Positions 18,925-26,882 of a stretch of DNA of 64,000 nucleotides are shown piece by piece. The DNA comes from an uncultured Clostridia bacterium (lineage in GTDB: Bacteria > Bacillota > Clostridia > Oscillospirales > Ruminococcaceae), in NCBI GenBank assembly GCA_947630555.1, contig CANRIA010000004.1, positions 25,590-89,589 of the forward strand. Direction: 5' to 3'. The number at the start of each line of letters is the position of its first letter. Positions within the stretch are counted from its first letter, which is position 1. The notes under the pieces are model-generated. The model had not been told where the DNA came from. It saw nothing but the letters and a program-made list of their open reading frames with translations, and did no database searches. Made by a program: the position numbers and the translations under genes.

Positions 18925-21705
18925 ATGAAAAAGCGCACCTCGGCGTATAAAAAGGATATAGCGAGAGAGATAAGACGTTCGATCGGCAGATTTATGTCGG
19001 TGTTTCTTATAGTGGCTCTCGGAACGGGATTTTTTGCAGGAATAAAGTCTACCATGCCTGATATGAAAGAATCGGCGGCAGACTTTTTTGAAGAAAACAA
19101 CCTTATGGATCTGAAACTTGTTTCAAACGTGGGGTTCAGATATGAAGATCTGCAAGCCGTTGAAGATCTTGACGGTGTAAGCGGCGTGCAGGCAGGGTAT
19201 TCAAGCGATGTTTACTATAACTACGATGGGCAGAATCAGGTAGTCAAGGTGATGTCTTACAGCGGCGGAGAGGATATTCTCAACAAGCCTATTCTTATAG
19301 AAGGCAGACTGCCGCAAAACAGCGGTGAGTGCGTTGTTGAAAACACCATGAAAACGCCCGATTCTTACAAAATAGGCGAAAAGCTCACACTCTCGGCGCC
19401 GGGTAAAGACGGCGATATTCACGACTATTTCAAGCATGATACTTTTGAAGTGGTGGGCATTGTGGCATCGCCGCTTTATATAGGCTTTGAAAGAGATGCG
19501 ACCACGATAGGCAGCGGCAGTGTGAACAGCTTTATGCTTATACCCGAGGAGGATTTTACCCTTGGCTTTTATACCGAGCTTTATGTGCGGTTTGACGGCT
19601 TGGACAGGGAAGAACCGTTTTCAGACAAATATACAGATGAAATTGAAGAGAAAAAGCAGCCTGTTATAGCGGCGTTTGAAAATTCTGTAAATGAGAGAAT
19701 GAAAGAGAGCAAGCAAGATGCCATAGAGCAGCTTGATAAGGCGCAGGAAAATATAGATGCCATAAACAGCTTGCTCGCGCTTGATGAAAACGCTCTTGCG
19801 CAGTATATAGCGCAGCTGGATAGCGATGTTGAGGCTTTGAGAGCGCAGGCTGAAAACGGCACTGCGCTTGACAGGGTATCGCTTGCACAGCAGGAAACTA
19901 AGTTGCAGACGGCGCAGGGGCTTTATGCATCTCGCCTTGCAGGAGATACGAGCGTTGATGAGCATCTTTCTGCTCAGGCGGCGCAGGGGCAGGCACAGGC
20001 TGATGAGATACAAGCGCAGATAGATTCAATACCTGATACTAAAATATACGATTACACGCGGTTTTCAAGCAACGATTACGCCTCGTTTGCAGGCGACAGC
20101 GAGAAGATAGATGCCATAGCAAAGGTGTTTCCTGTGTTCTTTGTGTTTATAGCCGCTCTTGTGTGCCTTACCACAATGACCAGAATGGTAGACGAAAAGC
20201 GTACCGAGATAGGCACTTACAAGGCTTTGGGGTATTCATCTGCAAAAATAATGGCTAAGTATCTTATATACGCGCTCGTGCCCACGGTGACGGGAACGCT
20301 TTTCGGCACTGCGATAGGCTTTAAACTTTTCCCTTACATTATATATAACAGCTATAAAATACTGTATAACATACCCTCGATAGATACGCCTTTCCGCGTT
20401 GACTATGCGCTTTGGTGCATGGCGGTGGCAGTAATAGCGGTGGGAGCGACTGTGGTAGCCTCCTGCTATGCTTCAATGTCTGCAAAGCCTGCACAGCTAA
20501 TGCGCCCGAAAGCTCCGCCGGCAGGAAAGAGAGTTTTTCTTGAAAAGATAACACCGCTGTGGAAAAGGCTGGGCTTTCTTACAAAGGTAACGCTGAGAAA
20601 TCTGCTTCGGTATAAAAAGCGCTTTGCAATGACACTTATCGGTGTTGCAGGGTGCACCGCGCTGATAATGACCGCGTTCGGCATAAAACACAGCATAAGC
20701 AAGATAGTTGACCTGCAATTTGGTAAGATACTGCAATATGATGCTGTAACGGTTCTTAATAAAGACAGCGGCGCGACGGACGACGATATAAACGCTCTTT
20801 TAGATGAAAATGAAGATGTTGAAGATCATCTGCTGATAAGCGAGACCGACTGCACACTTAACGCCAACGACCTTTCATACGGTGTGAGCCTTATGGTGCC
20901 GCAGCAGCCGCAGAAGCTGAATGATTTTATACGCCTTGACGACTGCAAGAGCGGCGACAAGCTTACGGTGGCAGACGGTGAGGTAGTCATTACCGAAAAG
21001 ATAACGCAGCTTATGGGGCTGAAAGTCGGCGACGAGATAGAAATTGAGATACCCGAAAAAGAAACTGTAAAACTGAAAATAAGCAGCATTGCCGAAAACT
21101 ATTCTATGCACTATATTTATATTTCGCCGCAGGACTATGAAAGACTTTACGGCGAAGAGCCGCAGTTCAATCAGGCGTATCTCAGTATTGCTGACGGCAC
21201 TGTTACGGCTGATTTTTCACAGCAGCTTATCTCAAAAGACGAGTTTTTAGGCATAGTTTTTCTTGATGAAAAGGCTGAAACGTTCTTTTCGTCTATCGAG
21301 AGTTTAAATGCAATAGTGTGGCTGCTGATAATATGCGCCGCGCTGCTGGCTTTCATAGTGCTTTATGACCTTGCAAACATAAACATAACCGAGCGCGTAA
21401 GAGAGATAGCAACTCTTAAAGTGCTGGGATTTTACGACAGTGAAACTTCTGCTTATATATACCGCGAGAACATTTATACCACTGTTATAGGTATAATTCT
21501 CGGCTGGGGAATGGGGCTTGTGCTGCACAGGTTCGTGGTGCTTACAGCAGAGGTAGACCTTGTTATGTTCGCGAGGGAAATGGTGTGGTACGCGTATATT
21601 CTGTCGGCATTGCTGACGGCGCTGTTTGCGGTTATGGTGAACGTGGTGCTGCACTTTAAGCTGAAGAAAATTGACATGGTAGAGTCACTTAAATCTATCG
21701 AATAA
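18925..21705 (+). CDS. Large FtsX-type ABC transporter permease
   Basis: A 926-aa membrane protein with two FtsX-like permease domains (about residues 395-525 and 795-925), each with three transmembrane segments. There is one further segment near the N-terminus (about 15-40) and one at about 570. A coiled-coil-like stretch rich in A, Q, E and D (about 250-370) lies in the first extracellular region. This is the layout of large permeases that work with a LolD/MacB-type ATPase. The ATPase at 23557 is the likely partner, but ychF and a DUF3592-like gene lie between. The transported substrate is unknown; a lipid or peptide-related role is typical. Confidence 0.88.
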   Translation: MKKRTSAYKKDIAREIRRSIGRFMSVFLIVALGTGFFAGIKSTMPDMKESAADFFEENNLMDLKLVSNVGFRYEDLQAVEDLDGVSGVQAGYSSDVYYNYDGQNQVVKVMSYSGGEDILNKPILIEGRLPQNSGECVVENTMKTPDSYKIGEKLTLSAPGKDGDIHDYFKHDTFEVVGIVASPLYIGFERDATTIGSGSVNSFMLIPEEDFTLGFYTELYVRFDGLDREEPFSDKYTDEIEEKKQPVIAAFENSVNERMKESKQDAIEQLDKAQENIDAINSLLALDENALAQYIAQLDSDVEALRAQAENGTALDRVSLAQQETKLQTAQGLYASRLAGDTSVDEHLSAQAAQGQAQADEIQAQIDSIPDTKIYDYTRFSSNDYASFAGDSEKIDAIAKVFPVFFVFIAALVCLTTMTRMVDEKRTEIGTYKALGYSSAKIMAKYLIYALVPTVTGTLFGTAIGFKLFPYIIYNSYKILYNIPSIDTPFRVDYALWCMAVAVIAVGATVVASCYASMSAKPAQLMRPKAPPAGKRVFLEKITPLWKRLGFLTKVTLRNLLRYKKRFAMTLIGVAGCTALIMTAFGIKHSISKIVDLQFGKILQYDAVTVLNKDSGATDDDINALLDENEDVEDHLLISETDCTLNANDLSYGVSLMVPQQPQKLNDFIRLDDCKSGDKLTVADGEVVITEKITQLMGLKVGDEIEIEIPEKETVKLKISSIAENYSMHYIYISPQDYERLYGEEPQFNQAYLSIADGTVTADFSQQLISKDEFLGIVFLDEKAETFFSSIESLNAIVWLLIICAALLAFIVLYDLANINITERVREIATLKVLGFYDSETSAYIYRENIYTTVIGIILGWGMGLVLHRFVVLTAEVDLVMFAREMVWYAYILSALLTALFAVMVNVVLHFKLKKIDMVESLKSIE

Positions 21706-21727
21706 GATATGAAAGGAAACCGAAAAA

Positions 21728-22822
21728 ATGAAACTTGGTATGGTAGGTCTGCCGAATGTAGGCAAAAGTACGCTTTTTAACGCCCTTACTAATGCAGGGG
21801 CTGAATCTGCAAACTACCCGTTTTGCACGATAGAAAAAAATGTGGGTATAGTATCTGTGCCAGATGCAAGGCTTGATAAGCTGGCAGAAATGTATGACCC
21901 CGAAAAGTTCACGCCTGCAACGCTTGAATTTGTTGACATTGCAGGACTTGTAAAAGGCGCATCAAAGGGCGAGGGGCTTGGCAATAAATTTCTTGCTGAT
22001 ATAAGAGAAGTTGACGCCATTGTTCACGTGGTGCGCTGCTTTGAGGACGTGAACATAATACACGTTGACGGCAGCATTGACCCCAAAAGAGATATAGAAA
22101 CAATTGATCTGGAGCTTATACTTTCAGACCTTGAAATGGTCGAAAGACGTATTGACAGAACTAAAAAGCTTATAAAAGGCGACAAGAAATATCAGGCAGA
22201 GCTTGAAATGCTCGAGGCTTTGAAAGAACATCTTGAAAGCGGCAAGTCGGCGCGCTCTTTCCCGTTTGACGAGGACGGGCTGGAAGCTATAAAAACCACT
22301 CCGCTGCTATCGCAAAAGCCTGTTATATACGCCGCGAACCTCTCGGAGGAGGACTTCACGGGGGATATAAACAACAGCGTGCATTACAAGACCGTCTGCG
22401 AGATAGCAAAGGCAGAAGGTTCTGTGGTGCTGCCCATTTGCGCGCAGATAGAAGCCGAAATATCGGACATGAGCGACGAGGACAAGGCTATGTTCCTCAG
22501 CGACTTGGGTCTTGAAGAATCGGGGCTGAACAGAATTATACAGGTCGGCTATGACCTGCTGGGGCTTATGTCGTTTTTGACGGCAGGCCCGCAGGAAGTT
22601 AGAGCGTGGACTATACGCAAGGGAACAAAAGCACCGCAGGCGGCAGGAAAAATACACACCGACTTTGAAAAAGGCTTCATACGCGCAGAAGTGGTGAATT
22701 TTGACGACCTTGTAAACTGCGGCAATATGGCGGCGGCAAAGGAAAAAGGTCTTGTGCGTTCGGAGGGAAAAGAGTATGTTATGCAGGACGGCGATGTAGT
22801 TCTGTTCCGCTTTAACGTGTAG
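21728..22822 (+). CDS. ychF: Redox-regulated ATPase YchF
   Basis: A 364-aa Obg-family P-loop protein of standard YchF length. Seen are G1 GLPNVGKSTLFNAL, the switch region DIAGLVKGASKGEGLGNKFL, and a C-terminal TGS domain (about 280-364; VRAWTIRKGTKAPQAAGKIH). YchF prefers ATP over GTP and associates with ribosomes. It lies 22 bp after the permease with a good AAAGGAAA site. Its place inside an ABC transporter gene run is odd and may only reflect shared transcription. Confidence 0.96.
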   Translation: MKLGMVGLPNVGKSTLFNALTNAGAESANYPFCTIEKNVGIVSVPDARLDKLAEMYDPEKFTPATLEFVDIAGLVKGASKGEGLGNKFLADIREVDAIVHVVRCFEDVNIIHVDGSIDPKRDIETIDLELILSDLEMVERRIDRTKKLIKGDKKYQAELEMLEALKEHLESGKSARSFPFDEDGLEAIKTTPLLSQKPVIYAANLSEEDFTGDINNSVHYKTVCEIAKAEGSVVLPICAQIEAEISDMSDEDKAMFLSDLGLEESGLNRIIQVGYDLLGLMSFLTAGPQEVRAWTIRKGTKAPQAAGKIHTDFEKGFIRAEVVNFDDLVNCGNMAAAKEKGLVRSEGKEYVMQDGDVVLFRFNV

Positions 22823-22831
22823 GAGGACAAA

Positions 22832-23560
22832 ATGGCTTCATACAAAGAGTTTGATGCTAACAAAGTTCCGCGCTATCTGGGAATAGCATTCACGGGTATA
22901 GGCGCGATAATGCTGATAGTTTTCATAGGTGTGGTGATACGTACACTTACGGTGATAGGCAGCTACGAAAAAATAAGTTCTACCATTAGCGATATAACAT
23001 ATACCAAAAATAACGACGGCGGCTCGCAAACAAAAGTAACCGTTGAGTATGAGTTTGACGGCACTGCATATCAGCAAGTTTTGCCAAGTGCCGACAGCTC
23101 AATGAGGGTAGGGCAGAGCGTTGCAATATATGTTGACCCCGACGACCCAGCAAACATACAGACCACGGAGTTTTATGTGGTAATGCTGGCGATATTCGGC
23201 GGACTGGGGGCGGTATTCGGCACGATAGGCGTTATAATATCTATAAAATCAAAAGACTATCGCAAACAGCTTATAGATGAGGGCAAGGGCGAGCCCGTGT
23301 ATGCAACGGTTACATATGTGGGAAAATCAAGCGTTGAAGTAAACAGCAATATAACATACCACGTAAAAGCAAACTGGACGGACGAATACGGCATGGCGCA
23401 TGAGTTTAAATCAAAGCTGACTTTTACCGACCCTAGTCTGTATATTGCAGTCGGCGACGAGATACAAGCATATGTAGACCCCAAAAATTATAAGCATTAC
23501 CACGTTTGTCTGGAAGAATTAGAAGAAAAGTTTGTGCAGGAGGCAGGTAACGAGCAGTGA
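22832..23560 (+). CDS. DUF3592-like membrane protein
   Basis: A 242-aa protein with two transmembrane segments (about 14-38 and 110-135). Each is followed by a beta-rich domain containing the pattern VEYEFDGTAYQQVLPS ... VGQSVAIYVDPDDPANIQ, which is repeated in weaker form (FTDPSLYIAVGDEIQAYVDPKNY). This is the DUF3592 type of fold as I recall it. It overlaps the ABC ATPase start by 4 bases (GTGA), so the two are coupled in translation. Its function is unknown; an accessory of the transporter is plausible. Confidence 0.7.
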   Translation: MASYKEFDANKVPRYLGIAFTGIGAIMLIVFIGVVIRTLTVIGSYEKISSTISDITYTKNNDGGSQTKVTVEYEFDGTAYQQVLPSADSSMRVGQSVAIYVDPDDPANIQTTEFYVVMLAIFGGLGAVFGTIGVIISIKSKDYRKQLIDEGKGEPVYATVTYVGKSSVEVNSNITYHVKANWTDEYGMAHEFKSKLTFTDPSLYIAVGDEIQAYVDPKNYKHYHVCLEELEEKFVQEAGNEQ

Positions 23561-24258
23561 GTTTTGTAAGCTTTAAAAACGTGTATAAGCGTTACCATAT
23601 GGGAGAAGTTACCATAACCGCGTCGGACGGGGTGACGTTTGATATAGAAAAAGGCGAGTTTGCCGTGATAGTCGGCGCAAGCGGAGCAGGAAAGACCACC
23701 GTGCTGAATATGCTGGGCGGCATGGATAACTGCGACGAGGGCGAAATTTTGGTGGACGGCAAGAACATAGCCGCCTATAACAATAAACAGCTTACCGCGT
23801 ATAGAAGATTTGATATAGGCTTTGTGTTTCAGTTTTATAATCTTGTCAACAACCTGACAGCGCTGGAGAACGTTGAGCTTGCATCGCAGATAAGCCGCGA
23901 CAGCATAGCGGCGGACGAAATGCTTAAAAAAGTGGGGCTGGAGGAGCGAATGAACAATTTTCCGTCGCAGCTATCGGGCGGCGAGCAGCAGAGGGTGTCG
24001 ATAGCGAGGGCGCTGGCGAAGAAGCCGAAACTGCTGCTGTGCGACGAACCGACGGGCGCGCTGGACTATAACACGGGCAAGAACATATTGAAGCTGTTGC
24101 AGGACACCTGCCGCGAGGACGGCATGACGGTGATAGTTATAACGCACAACCTTGCGATAGCGCCCATGGCGGACAGGGTGATAAGGCTGAAGAACAGCAA
24201 GATAGAGAGCGTGACGTTAAATCCCACGCCGCAGGACGTGAATACGATAGAATGGTGA
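23557..24258 (+). CDS. ABC transporter ATP-binding protein (LolD/MacB type)
   Basis: A 233-aa ATPase with Walker [11 protein letters not shown]-loop [20 protein letters not shown], signature [15 protein letters not shown], Walker [13 protein letters not shown] and H-loop VITHN. The FYNLV/PTGALD features are typical of the MacB/LolD group that pairs with FtsX-like permeases. The start is a GTG overlapping the DUF3592-like stop by 4 bases. The large permease at 18925 is the obvious partner. The last codons use many GC-rich codons (for example gcgctggcgaagaagcc), unlike the start of the gene. Confidence 0.94.
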   Translation: MSFVSFKNVYKRYHMGEVTITASDGVTFDIEKGEFAVIVGASGAGKTTVLNMLGGMDNCDEGEILVDGKNIAAYNNKQLTAYRRFDIGFVFQFYNLVNNLTALENVELASQISRDSIAADEMLKKVGLEERMNNFPSQLSGGEQQRVSIARALAKKPKLLLCDEPTGALDYNTGKNILKLLQDTCREDGMTVIVITHNLAIAPMADRVIRLKNSKIESVTLNPTPQDVNTIEW

Positions 24259-24262
24259 GAGT

Positions 24263-24293
24263 ACCCCAAGAGCGAAATGCTTTTGGGGTTTTT
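24263..24293 (+). terminator. Terminator after the ABC ATPase gene
   Basis: ACCCCAAGAGC (24263-24273) pairs with GCTTTTGGGGT (24279-24289) with one G-U pair, followed by TTTTT. Confidence 0.85.
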
Positions 24294-24360
24294 AATTGCG
24301 CTTACGCGCGGCGCAGGAGCGCACACGTTGACCGCCATAACGCGCAAACGTTTCAAATCA

Positions 24361-24550
24361 TGTCAAGAAACCAAAAGTTTTCGATTGACCCTTTTTCAAA
24401 AGGGTCACGGGGTCGAGGGGCGGCGCCCCCGTCGCCGTCCGCAGACGGCGAAAGCCCCTACCGGCAGGCGCTCCGCAAAGGGTGAATTGAAAAACAATCC
24501 GGTGGATTGTTTTTCAAGAGGGAACGCCCTGCAAGAGAGGGCGTTCCCTA
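24361..24550 (+). repeat. Structured intergenic repeat, copy A
   Basis: The repeat begins TGTCAAGAAA and contains four hairpins: GACCCTTTTTCAAAAGGGTC (24387-24406); GGGGCggcGCCCC (24417-24429); a 14-bp perfect stem with loop GGT (24487-24517); and GGGAACGCCC / GGGCGTTCCC with loop TGCAAGAGA (24520-24548). An extra GCCGTC/GACGGC hairpin lies between the second and third. A diverged copy ends the window (63845-64000), with base changes on one arm matched on the other. It lies just after an operon terminator, as does copy B. Confidence 0.75.
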
Positions 24551-24608
24551 GTTGTAGCGCCTAGCTTTTTTGCCTGCGCGCGCTTGCGTGCGCAATAGCT
24601 ATTTGAAT

Positions 24609-24639
24609 TTTTGCTGCTTTCGCAGCACCTGCGGAGCCG
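24609..24639 (+). repeat. Short GC-rich hairpin repeat sharing CTGCGGAGCCG
   Basis: TTTGCTGCTTTCGCAGCA forms a small hairpin (GCTGC/GCAGC), followed by CCTGCGGAGCCG. A related sequence (TTTGCTGTCGCAAACC, then CTGCGGAGCCG) occurs at 28045-28071. Both are intergenic. Confidence 0.45.
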
Positions 24640-24707
24640 TTCACCGCTAAACTTTAACTTGGTTATCTTCTCATTTTGAGCGTGCTATTTCTTTCGTGCG
24701 GCTCTCT

Positions 24708-24793
24708 GCGAGGGGAAAACCATAGGGATATAGGGAGTGTACATGTAAGGAAGGGTGCGCGCTCCACTCCCTACCCTAAGGTTTCCCCCTCGC
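24708..24793. repeat. Long imperfect inverted repeat
   Basis: The left arm (24708-24739, starting GCGAGGGGAAAACCATAGGG) matches the reverse complement of the right arm (24765-24793, ending CCCCCTCGC) over about 28 positions with a few mismatches and one 3-base gap. A second weaker inverted pair (AAGGAAG...GCGCG and CGCGCTCCCTCTTCCTT) overlaps it. This may be a small non-autonomous palindromic element; no transposase is present. Confidence 0.5.
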
Positions 24794-25083
24794 GCTCCCT
24801 CTTCCTTACCCACACCCACGACCACGCACTGTGCCTTGGTGGAATGTCGTGACCTTTTCGCTCGGAACTTTGTGCTTACGTGCAGACTGGCGAGCGAGTT
24901 CAATACGCATAGGTTTTGTTTTGGCAACAACAGAGGTCAGTAGTGCAGAAAATTGAATGGCAACGTACTGCGGAAGAATATTTTATAACCGTGAGGGCGG
25001 CAAGTTTTCAACCTGCAAACGATTACTTGTTCAAAATTGTGCAATTTCCACAAAAAAAAAAAAAGATTTATGTACAATGTGCC

Positions 25084-25112
25084 TTGAAAAACTTTTCGCA
25101 TTCATGTAAAAT
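25084..25112 (+). promoter_or_regulatory. SigA-type promoter of the first wall-anchored protein
   Basis: TTGAAA (25084-25089), 17 bp, TAAAAT (25107-25112), followed by AAAGGAA before the ATG at 25150. Confidence 0.7.
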
Positions 25113-25149
25113 ATAAGTATAAACTTTATTTTGAAAGGAATGTTCAATT

Positions 25150-25911
25150 ATGAAATTGAGAAGAATTTTTGCTGCAATAGCTGCTTGCGCTATCGCTGCA
25201 ACATCTGTTATCTCGGCTAGTGCTGCTGGCTCAATAACTGTTAAGGGACAGCCTGATATGACTTTAGGCGATTATGTAGGCAAAATAGATCCCAAAAGCC
25301 CCTATGCAGTTAAAGATGATACACAATCTAAAAATGCCGGAGTAGATCTATACAACGCTGTAATTCCTCTTACAGAATTTGGCGTTGATCTTACCAAAAT
25401 TGATGCAAAGAGCGTTGCTAAGATCCAACTGACTGTTCAGACAGACTCTAATTATTGCAACGGTGGAATAGGCGGACTTTTCGGTGGTGCAAACTGGGAT
25501 CAGACGCTTCAGATTGAAAACGAAGATAATAAAGCTGCTACATGGGAATGGGATATAACCAAGGTAGATGCCGCCAAGGGTGACATTGATCTTGCTTCTT
25601 GCCAAATTCAAATTTGGGGTGTAAGTCCTATTGATGGCAAAACACCGGGTACTGTAACAATATCCGACCTCAAGTTCTTTGACAAGGGCGGCAAAGAAAT
25701 AGTTCCTGCTACTGAGAATGGTGGCAACAACGGCGGCAACAACGGTGGAAATAACGGCGGCAACAATGGCGGCAATAATGGCGGCAATAACGGCGGCAAC
25801 AATGGCGGCAAGGACGACAGCAACAAGCCTACCGGTTCAACTGCCGGTCTGGCACTTGCAGGTCTTGCAATAGCAGGCGCTGCTGTAGTAGCTGCTAAGA
25901 AGAGCAAGTAA
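25150..25911 (+). CDS. Secreted wall-anchored protein with GGNN repeat linker
   Basis: A 253-aa protein. A signal peptide (MKLRRIFAAIAACAIAATSV, cleavage after ASA) is followed by a beta-rich domain (about residues 30-185) that may bind carbohydrate (inference). Then comes a linker of about eight GGNN repeats with a 12-bp DNA period, and a C-terminal anchor: a hydrophobic stretch (AGLALAGLAIAGAAVVAA) and KKSK. In place of the NPTTG sorting motif of its neighbour it has NKPTG, so sortase recognition is uncertain. It is a paralogue of the next gene, nearly identical at both ends. It has its own promoter and terminator. Confidence 0.8.
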   Translation: MKLRRIFAAIAACAIAATSVISASAAGSITVKGQPDMTLGDYVGKIDPKSPYAVKDDTQSKNAGVDLYNAVIPLTEFGVDLTKIDAKSVAKIQLTVQTDSNYCNGGIGGLFGGANWDQTLQIENEDNKAATWEWDITKVDAAKGDIDLASCQIQIWGVSPIDGKTPGTVTISDLKFFDKGGKEIVPATENGGNNGGNNGGNNGGNNGGNNGGNNGGNNGGKDDSNKPTGSTAGLALAGLAIAGAAVVAAKKSK

Positions 25912-25918
25912 TCAACGC

Positions 25919-25993
25919 TTATTCGGTTTCTTCCAAACCCGAATAATATAAGATCGAGAGGAAAGTCATCTTTTGGTGGCTTTTCTCTTTTTA
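25919..25993 (+). terminator. Two tandem hairpins after the first wall-anchored gene
   Basis: TTATTCGG-TTT / AAA-CCCGAATAA (25919-25946) is followed by GAAAGTCATC / GGTGGCTTTTC with a T-rich tail (25960-25993). The second hairpin looks like the true terminator. The rest of the gap to 26209 holds the next promoter only. Confidence 0.65.
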
Positions 25994-26103
25994 TGCAGAA
26001 AAGGAAAATTTTTCGTCACATTATACATATGTGCAATCGTTTTCTTGTGCAATATGGCTAAATAAGTGCGTGTAATTTCGTCACCCACAGCGCGCAAAAT
26101 AGG

Positions 26104-26132
26104 TTGACAAATCAGCCAAAACAGAGTAAAAT
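26104..26132 (+). promoter_or_regulatory. SigA-type promoter of the second wall-anchored protein
   Basis: TTGACA (26104-26109), 17 bp, TAAAAT (26127-26132). The start codon lies about 78 bp downstream. Confidence 0.75.
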
Positions 26133-26209
26133 TAAATTAGTACAGTGGTACGGAAAAACCGTGCCGCGTATGAAGATCTTATATTATTTGGAATTTGGAG
26201 GAAAAAACA

Positions 26210-26839
26210 ATGAAATTGAGAAGAATTTTTGCGGCTATAGCTGCGTGTGCTATTGCTGCAACATCTGTCATCTCTGCTAGCGCAGCTGACAATTTCAAGG
26301 GCAAAGTAACTATGGACAACTCCGCTAATACTTGGTGGACTGAAATTGCATTCGACGACGACGAGAAGACTAAGAGTTATGCGTTGTCTGACCTGATTGG
26401 TGATACCCCGGTTGATCAGATCGATTACATTCTTTTTACTGCTGATACCCCGTTTAAAATTGGCTATAAGGGTACCGGAAGCTATGATCAGGTAGATGAA
26501 GATGGTAAGCCTACCGGCGAAAAGGGTGACTGGTGCAACTTCCCTGTCGAAGCACAGAAAGAATACAAGATTTCTGACATGAGTTTTGGCGAAGGTTTTA
26601 CCGTTAAATTTGCTGTAAGCATGGCAGATGCCGTTAAGTTTGATATTTCTTGGGAAGTCGTAACCAAGAATGCTGGTGGCGACACTGGTTCATCTTCAAC
26701 CACTTCTACCACCGGTAGTTCTTCAACCGCTCCTTCTGGCGGCACAACCAACCCGACCACCGGCGCAACCGCTGGTTTGGCACTTGCAGGTCTTGCAATA
26801 GCAGGCGCTGCTGTAGTAGCTTCTAAGAAGAGCAAGTAA
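26210..26839 (+). CDS. NPXTG-anchored surface protein, paralogue of the previous gene
   Basis: A protein of about 209 aa. The signal peptide is identical over about 26 residues to the previous gene. A central domain (about 28-155; ANTWWTEIAFDDDEKTKSYAL, VKFDISWEVVTKNAG) is different in sequence but similar in size. A Ser/Thr-rich linker follows, then the sorting signal NPTTG, a hydrophobic helix and KKSK. NPXTG is typical of class B-like sortase substrates. The start is the ATG at 26210 after TTTGGAGG, not the TTG at 26195 in the track. No sortase gene is in the window. Confidence 0.82.
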   Translation: MKLRRIFAAIAACAIAATSVISASAADNFKGKVTMDNSANTWWTEIAFDDDEKTKSYALSDLIGDTPVDQIDYILFTADTPFKIGYKGTGSYDQVDEDGKPTGEKGDWCNFPVEAQKEYKISDMSFGEGFTVKFAVSMADAVKFDISWEVVTKNAGGDTGSSSTTSTTGSSSTAPSGGTTNPTTGATAGLALAGLAIAGAAVVASKKSK

Positions 26840-26851
26840 TTTACACAAATT

Positions 26852-26882
26852 AAAAGACCTCACTTTGGTGGGGTCTTTTTTA
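26852..26882. terminator. Bidirectional terminator between convergent genes
   Basis: AAAAGACCTCAC and GTGGGGTCTTTT form a stem of about 11 bp with a short TTTG loop, followed by T's on the + strand and preceded by A's for the minus strand. It also contains the end of the kinase-like gene on the minus strand. Confidence 0.8.

Larger units (their letters stand above)
24259..25149 (+). other. Long non-coding region made of palindromic repeats
   Basis: This stretch of about 890 bases holds no gene I can support. From left to right it contains a terminator, the structured repeat copy A, a small GC-rich hairpin repeat, a long imperfect inverted repeat, a featureless A/T-rich part with a run of 13 A's near 25053, and the promoter of the next gene. 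Short ORFs listed here in several frames read through the hairpins and have no ribosome sites. Confidence 0.7.

Noticed and set aside
24252-24564. Short ORFs of 77 and 95 aa after the ABC ATPase
   Set aside because: They read through the terminator and the hairpin repeat, with residues that mirror the palindromes and no good ribosome site.
25700-25815. Possible CRISPR-like array from regular 12-bp repeats
   Set aside because: The repeats are codons for GGNN in frame within a secreted protein; there are no spacers.
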